A program made the translations under genes and the position numbers. Of a stretch of 64,000 nt of DNA, positions 58,734 through 64,000 are shown in pieces (position 1 is the first letter of the stretch; each line of letters starts with the position of its first letter). The notes beneath the pieces were generated by a model, which was given only the letters and a program-made list of their open reading frames with translations, was not told the DNA's origin and did no database searches. Source of the DNA: Corinectria fuckeliana (taxonomy: Eukaryota; Ascomycota; Sordariomycetes; Hypocreales; Nectriaceae); assembly GCA_019137255.1 (NCBI GenBank), contig WPDH01000076.1, positions 186,001 to 250,000 of the forward strand. Reading direction: 5' to 3'.

Positions 58734-60502
58734 TGCAAAGGTAACGATGTCGTGCTTCGCTCAGCTTAGACAACTCAACTGCGTAGAGTGCGAATCAAGA
58801 TGATGGCGGGCGCAACAACCACCGAGTCCATTATGGAAGTGAAGAGGAGGGAGGGAAAGGCTCCAGAGGCCGGCGAAAGGGACGGCTCGGTGTTTAACTC
58901 CTACCTGCAAGCCATGATCGTCATCCATTGAAGGCAGTTGCAGTACCACGGTCCCCCCCCCACCCTTCGTCCACTTGACTGAACCGAGCCAAGCTCGCCA
59001 AGCCTGGGCATCTATCTCACCGGGTCTCGGGTACAAGACGCCTCAGCCAGACGGGTATGTAAGACCTGGTCAACGGAACCCATGGCGTGCCAGCATCCGA
59101 GCTTTGTCGTGGCTGATAGGCCTTGGGAATAGCTGCAAAGGCAGGCAGGCCGGCCGGCCATGCGGGGAAGCAGTTGGAGGTGAAGCGATAGCGCAATGGC
59201 AACGATAAAGCTGTGGTGGGCACCCGTCGGAGGTGAGCCAAGCCGGGAACAGACAAAGGCAACCCCAAGCCAAATGCGGGCTTTCACCCAATCATGGCTT
59301 CGAGGCCGGCCTTAGCTGCTGCAAGCCTACTGCAGCCCGGTTGTGATAATGGATGTTGGAGGGGTGGAGAAAGTGGTTGGGAATGGATGCCACTCTGAAC
59401 TTGCAGTATTAGTTACAGTATTAGTGGATGAGTGGATGAGGAGCCGAAAGGCAAAAGCAACACACCAGAAGAGATGGCGTCTTTCCTTTCGGTAGTGCAG
59501 AGCAAGTTTCGGTGAGCGCAACTGGAGCCACAGTAGTATCGAGACGGTAGAAGAGCGGCTGCCTTTGGGGGTTCCGGAAGTAGAAACACGGAGTGGGTGG
59601 GAGTCTTGTCGATAGCCATGGCACCAAGGTTCAAACCGAGTCTTCAACTCGGTCCTCGCTCTCTCTGCACAGTACGTAGACGGTGTCTGCAGCCGAGGCC
59701 TTGAACTGTCACGAGGCAGATAACGCAAGACCGGGGTTGGGTTATGCCGTCAGCAGAAGAGAGCTGACAAGCTTTTGGACATGGGTGGTGAGGGGAAGGC
59801 GTGTAATCAAGCACACCTCCCATGATGCAATGTTGAGCATTTCCCTCAAAGGGAGCGTAGGACGGACGGGAGCGAGGCACACCTCGGTACTCTGCTGGCT
59901 TTGAAGCACTGGCGGTGATGCTGACGGTGTTTGTTCTTCCGTCGTAAGTTCCTGGGTTTGTCGAGTCACCCGCTATCCTCTTCCTGTTGCTTCGGGGTTC
60001 GTATCTTATCTGCTTCAAGTCGGGATCGGCGTTGGTCAAAAGGGCTCGACACGCAGCCTCATGGCATTGCCCTAGCATGATGCCTGGAACGGCGGCAAAA
60101 GTCCCTTGAAATACACTGCTGCCCAGAACCTCACCAGGCGCCATTTCATTCGGTACCAAGTACCGCAACTTGTGGTAAGTAGGTAGGTTACCAAGGAACC
60201 CGACCGCACACTTTCCCCAGGCCACCTCCAGGGTAGGTCTATTCGGAATGCTAAACTGCAACCAGTAACACACGTCCGCAAACATGATCGGTAGACAAGG
60301 CTGTAACATACCAACCATACTAGGGATCCGGGAGTATCTCACATGGCACCGTTATCTCTCTTACAATGCACGGGTGGGTTAGGCGATGGATATCAGAAGC
60401 TCGTGAGCCAGACCTCTTGTAAATATATCCCGCAATAAAATCACCGCTCTCTATCCCAGCACGGGCACAACCAATCATGGGAAGTGGATCACCGCTTCAA
60501 TA
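58734..60502. other. 1.8-kb intergenic region between the phosphatase-like gene and the tRNA
   Basis: No gene could be supported. A minus-strand open frame of about 230 codons ends at 59644, but it begins with GTG, has no protein-like composition and no intron-bounded support. A tandem GTATTAGT word pair is at about 59404-59424. Confidence 0.45.
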
Positions 60503-60574
60503 GGTTCCATGGTCTAACGGTTATGACTGCGGATTCTGATTCCGCCAGCGAGGGTTCGACTCCCCCTGGAACCT
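60503..60574 (+). tRNA. tQ(CUG): tRNA-Gln (anticodon CUG)
   Basis: The 72-nt sequence folds as a cloverleaf without an intron: acceptor GGTTCCA paired with TGGAACC, a D arm GGTC...GACT, an anticodon stem GCGGA/TCCGC around the loop TTCTGAT (anticodon CTG, reading CAG), and a T loop TTCGACT. The T stem has one A-C mismatch. A run of T follows at 60574-60582, the RNA polymerase III terminator. GGTTC and GGTTCGA blocks supply the A and B boxes. Confidence 0.92.
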
Positions 60575-61209
60575 TTATTTTTGTCCAGCTCAACTCCTAT
60601 GTTCTTACACCGAGATGAGCTCATTCTTTCTTACTTGGTCTCGGACCTTTCAGTTCTGTGTTTGTAACTGAGAGAGATCATGCAGTCGGAAAGATTCATT
60701 GTGGCTTTGTCTCACTCTCACCTGTCGGTTCAACTAAATCCTGGAGACTTACCACAACTCGAACGAAGCAAGTTGTTGATAAATTTACCAGTTGTTGCTG
60801 GCAGCTAAATGAGTCACATACTTCAATGAACTGTGATGCTCTGATTGTATACTGTGGTCCTATGTTGTAGAGCCAATCGCTTTGCATCGCTGCCTTTGAA
60901 CCCGCCTGTACTTTCAGTGACGCTGGCGCCAGCTTGTTCTGAGAATATGTCACACAAGAACCCTTGAGCATAGCTCCTCCATACATACAAAGACAGGAAA
61001 CATCATGGCTAGTTAATACTTGCTTTAAGGCACTATCGAGTTTCATCTACCTACTGATTGAATAAACGGAAGTCAGATATTCGATGAGATCAGGGACTAT
61101 CCTTGATTCCAATTCGGTGTTGTGTCTAATGAATTCATAGCAGATAACCTTATATAACCTAAACTAAGAAGATGGCGGATCCATCAAAGGGATCCGACCC
61201 CCACCTATT
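60575..61209. other. Intergenic region after the tRNA
   Basis: 635 bp of moderately AT-rich sequence. A 13-codon ATG-TGA frame at 61171-61212 overlaps the start of the next small ORF. Nothing else seen. Confidence 0.4.
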
Positions 61210-61485
61210 ATGACCAACAACGGCAAGGGTACTGCAAGAGCCCTGCGGCCCTTACTACCAAAATCTGCAATGAATATGGTAGAGCTGGGTCAAGCTGGCA
61301 ATTCGGGGAACGCAGGCTGGGGCAAAATATACGTACTAGGCGACTCTGGCCAGTGCCCGTGGTGTCAGAACTACTCGTCGACACTAAAGCTAAGAGAGGA
61401 TCGAAAGGCGGCCGGGTTGTGCACGATATGCGGTGCTCGAAAGCCGTCGCCTAACAAACCCAACTGCGAAACCTGCAACGAGTAA
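61210..61485 (+). CDS. Small Cys-rich ORF, possible zinc-binding protein
   Basis: A 91-codon frame from ATG 61210. The C-terminal half has three C-x2-C pairs, CPWC, CTIC and CETC, with the GLCTICGARKPSPNKPNCET spacing typical of small zinc ribbons in fungal proteins. The N-terminal half is basic. The regular Cys pattern is unlikely by chance, yet there is no further support: no intron, no family I can name. It may be a fragment of a larger gene. A short upstream frame (ATG 61171) ends in TGA that overlaps this ATG. Confidence 0.4.
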   Translation: MTNNGKGTARALRPLLPKSAMNMVELGQAGNSGNAGWGKIYVLGDSGQCPWCQNYSSTLKLREDRKAAGLCTICGARKPSPNKPNCETCNE

Positions 61486-62556
61486 CAGGAACATGTTGGA
61501 AATCGGTCGCCGCCTATGTCTTCCGGGATGGAGGCCTGCGACTGGCATGTTGGGAATGTCATGATGAGACGATGAGATGAAGTTGGAGGCTGCAAAGTCG
61601 AACAGCGTAAAGGAATGAATATGAATGTGTCGAGACTCACGAAGAGCGGGGTTGGTCCGGCAGTGGATGATCTCTGATGAACCCCGGCCTGATTTTGAAG
61701 GACAAAATCTTATCAATCTGATCAACATGCATTATTTAATCCAGGGACAGGGTGTGGACTTTAGAGACGTGTTAGTGCACAGGGTACCTAAGTTCTGCCT
61801 CAGGCAAAAGGCGAGCACAAACAAAAATATTCCCCGAAACGACATGGCAACTTCAACTGGTACACTGACTCTTGGGCCGCTCCATGAGACGGACCGATTT
61901 TACTGAAACTACACAATCGATTGCCCTGGATCATTTCTCCAACGAGATTCGCTCTTGAATGGCACTCAGACAGGTACTTATCTATATCTAGGAAGGCCAA
62001 GTCTTTCGCCCTCGCTGGTTCTCTCCCTCAAAATAAATACTCCGCCCGCACTCTGCCTGCCATTTTTACCCCCCCCTGCTTGCGTATCAGTGGAACCCCC
62101 CGAAAATCGAACCACTGGCTCCCTACGGCATCTACTAGTAGCGGTCCACTGGAGGCGCCCTGTATGTAGTCTACTGGTTTTTTCCGGTTCGCAAGCTCGC
62201 TAGCCACTGTAATCTCAAGGTACCTAGCAAGTATCTTTATGCTGGGGGCACATAATAACAGGTACCAACTTTTGAACGTGCCGGTGAAGTCGCCCCTAAC
62301 AATTTCTCCACATCACCTGCCTGGCCTCCGTCCACTCTTGCCGGCGACGCACCCAACACTTGTGCTTCAACTACACCACACCCTTACAAGTCGTCGTCTC
62401 GTCAATCTTCCCTCGACGCAACGCCACTTCAAGTACTCTCTATTCTCTTCGCATCCGAGCGCCAATTCTCCATCGTCAGCTATTGCTATCTGCGCCTCCC
62501 AGCCGACAATTCTTCTCTCAATGGCCCTGTCGCAAACAGCGACGTGATCGTCAACC
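61486..62556. other. Intergenic region upstream of the JmjC gene
   Basis: 1,071 bp. The last 250 bp are rich in C and T with few ATG codons, as in a leader. No gene seen. Confidence 0.45.
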
Positions 62557-64000
62557 ATGTCGACGTCAACCGACGCCGCCGGTCCTGCGGTCGATCCAGC
62601 GCCTCCCGCCGGCGACTGTATCGCAGTTCTTGGCCACGGCTCGATCGATGGCGCAGAGCCGCCCCAGGTTGAGGTCAAGCGTCCGGCGCAGACTCGGGCG
62701 CAAACCGGCTTCCTTCATTCGCCCCCGGTCACAAACCATACGGCCAAGTCGGATGCCTCCGATTCCGAGCTGAGCGAGCTTGACGAGGAACCGACCCTTA
62801 GCGATGCGCCCATGCCCGCGCCGGTTAATGACGATAATGACGATGGACAAGATGATATCGGTGAGGTTCTGCCTGACCATTGGTCTGGAACAGTACCCGT
62901 CTTCAAGCCGACCATGCATCAATTCAAGGACTTCAAGCGCTTCGTACGTTTGACCAACCACCTGCAGCCCACCAACCCCATGCACTGACCCATGTAATTG
63001 CAGATGGAGGCTGTCGATAGCTATGGTATGAAGTCCGGCATAATCAAGATCATTCCTCCCGAAGTATGGAAGGAGTCGCTCCCCAAACTCGACGAACTTA
63101 TCAAGCAAGTCAAAGTTCGAGAACCGATCAAGCAGGACATCATGGGCTCTAGCGGCACCTACCGACAAGTCAACATCCTCCATGGTCGGTCTTACAACCT
63201 TCCGCAATGGCGTCAACTATGCGAGCAGAGCGAACACCAACCTCCCGCCCGCCGCGGCGAACGAAGAGCCAACTTCGACAAGGCGCGACCTACACGAAGC
63301 CGGGCTGCCGCGCCCAAGACCCCAAGCCAAGCCACCCCGAAGAAGCGAGGACGAGGTCGCCCGGCCAAAAGCAAAGGAGGCAAGGGAAAACTCATTCAGG
63401 AGGAGCAAGAGGGAGAAGGAGGGGAGGACCGACCAATGACACCAGTCTCGCCCAAGCATGACTCGGAAGAGAAGGACGAAGCCGTCGAATCGATTGAAAG
63501 GGATCCAGGCGAGGCCGTGGATGAAGCTGATTGCGCGCCTGCAGTCGGTAGAATGGGCATCTCCAGACAAGCGAAGCCTAAGACCCAATCCATCTCAGCA
63601 CGCCGCAAATATAGTCGTCGCGAGGGATCCGCTATGATCGATGAAGCTGCATTCAAAGACTGGGACTACCGCATGGATATTTCGGAATACACCCCAGAGC
63701 GCTGCGAGGAGCTAGAGAGGGCCTACTGGAAGACTCTGACATACGCGCCTCCCCTTTATGGCGCTGACTTGATGGGAAGTCTCTTTGGCGAGGAGACGGA
63801 AACCTGGAACCTGAATAAATTGCCCAATCTCTTGGATGTACTCGGCACCAAAGTACCGGGTGTCAACACGGCCTATCTCTACCTGGGAATGTGGAAAGCC
63901 ACTTTCGCTTGGCATCTGGAAGATGTGGATCTGTACAGCATCAACTACTTGCACTTTGGCGCTCCGAAGCAATGGTACAGCATCTCTCAAGCCGACGCCC
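62557..64000 (+). CDS. JmjN/JmjC histone lysine demethylase, KDM4/Rph1 family (3' truncated)
   Basis: Exon 1 is 62557..62943; exon 2 starts at 63004 and is still open at the window end (461 codons seen). The JmjN domain VPVFKPTMHQFKDFKRF joins across the intron to MEAVDSYGMKSGIIKIIPPE. A long basic linker with an AT-hook-like KRGRGRPAKS follows. The JmjC domain begins near GVNTAYLYLGMWKATFAWHL; the iron ligands are His433 and Glu435 in HLED, and YSINYLHFGAPKQWYSI follows, as in KDM4 enzymes that remove methyl groups from H3K9 and H3K36. The third iron ligand and any zinc fingers lie beyond the window. An acidic SDSELSELDEE patch precedes JmjN. Confidence 0.93.

Noticed and set aside
59644..60342. 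232-codon minus-strand open frame
   Set aside because: It starts with GTG, shows no domain or compositional bias of a real protein and has no splice-bounded extension. It may be chance in GC-balanced DNA.

Overview
The window is nuclear DNA of a filamentous ascomycete (Pezizomycotina), most likely a Sordariomycete; I cannot name the genus. The signs are: short introns (about 50-110 nt) with GTRNGT donors and RCTRAC-like branch sites, compact protein-coding genes with pyrimidine-rich leaders, a HET-domain protein, a PHO81/NUC-2 homologue of the Neurospora type, and a transposon degraded by repeat-induced point mutation (RIP). Nothing here is prokaryotic or viral.

Layout. 1-13.5 kb is gene-dense and mostly housekeeping: the 3' part of mitochondrial ribosomal protein uL3m, a Coa1-like cytochrome oxidase assembly factor, a small multi-pass membrane protein, the phosphate regulator PHO81/NUC-2 (seven exons, with a start codon split by an intron), a CUE-domain ubiquitin-binding protein and a DEAH-box helicase of the DHX35 type. 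13.5-31.5 kb is looser: two single-pass membrane proteins with intergenic blocks of 3.7 and 4.3 kb, a type-B carboxylesterase and an unrecognised basic, coiled-coil protein. 31.53-33.38 kb is one complete 1,848-bp Fot1/pogo-type DNA transposon with TA target duplication, well preserved terminal inverted repeats and a transposase gene wrecked by RIP.

34-45.7 kb is dense again: DASH subunit Dad2 and shugoshin are head to head over 276 bp, retromer subunit Vps29 is head to head with the ribosome biogenesis factor Rrp12, and a DUF2293 protein follows. After a 3.8-kb gene-free stretch come a bZIP regulator, a HET-domain protein, a cytochrome P450 with a multi-pass N-terminus, a histidine-acid-phosphatase-like membrane protein whose catalytic motif is altered, a tRNA-Gln(CUG), a doubtful small Cys-rich ORF, and the start of a JmjN/JmjC histone demethylase cut by the window end.

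The genes do not form a pathway cluster; most are conserved single-copy functions. The points most worth a second look are regulatory or structural: the intron-split AUG and the CACGTGGGG element of PHO81, the GC-AG intron of VPS29, the Dad2/shugoshin divergent promoter, PAC/RRPE-like elements before RRP12, the RIP-mutated transposon and the degenerate acid phosphatase. I found no convincing new multi-gene system. All exon coordinates are read by eye from splice signals and reading-frame continuity.
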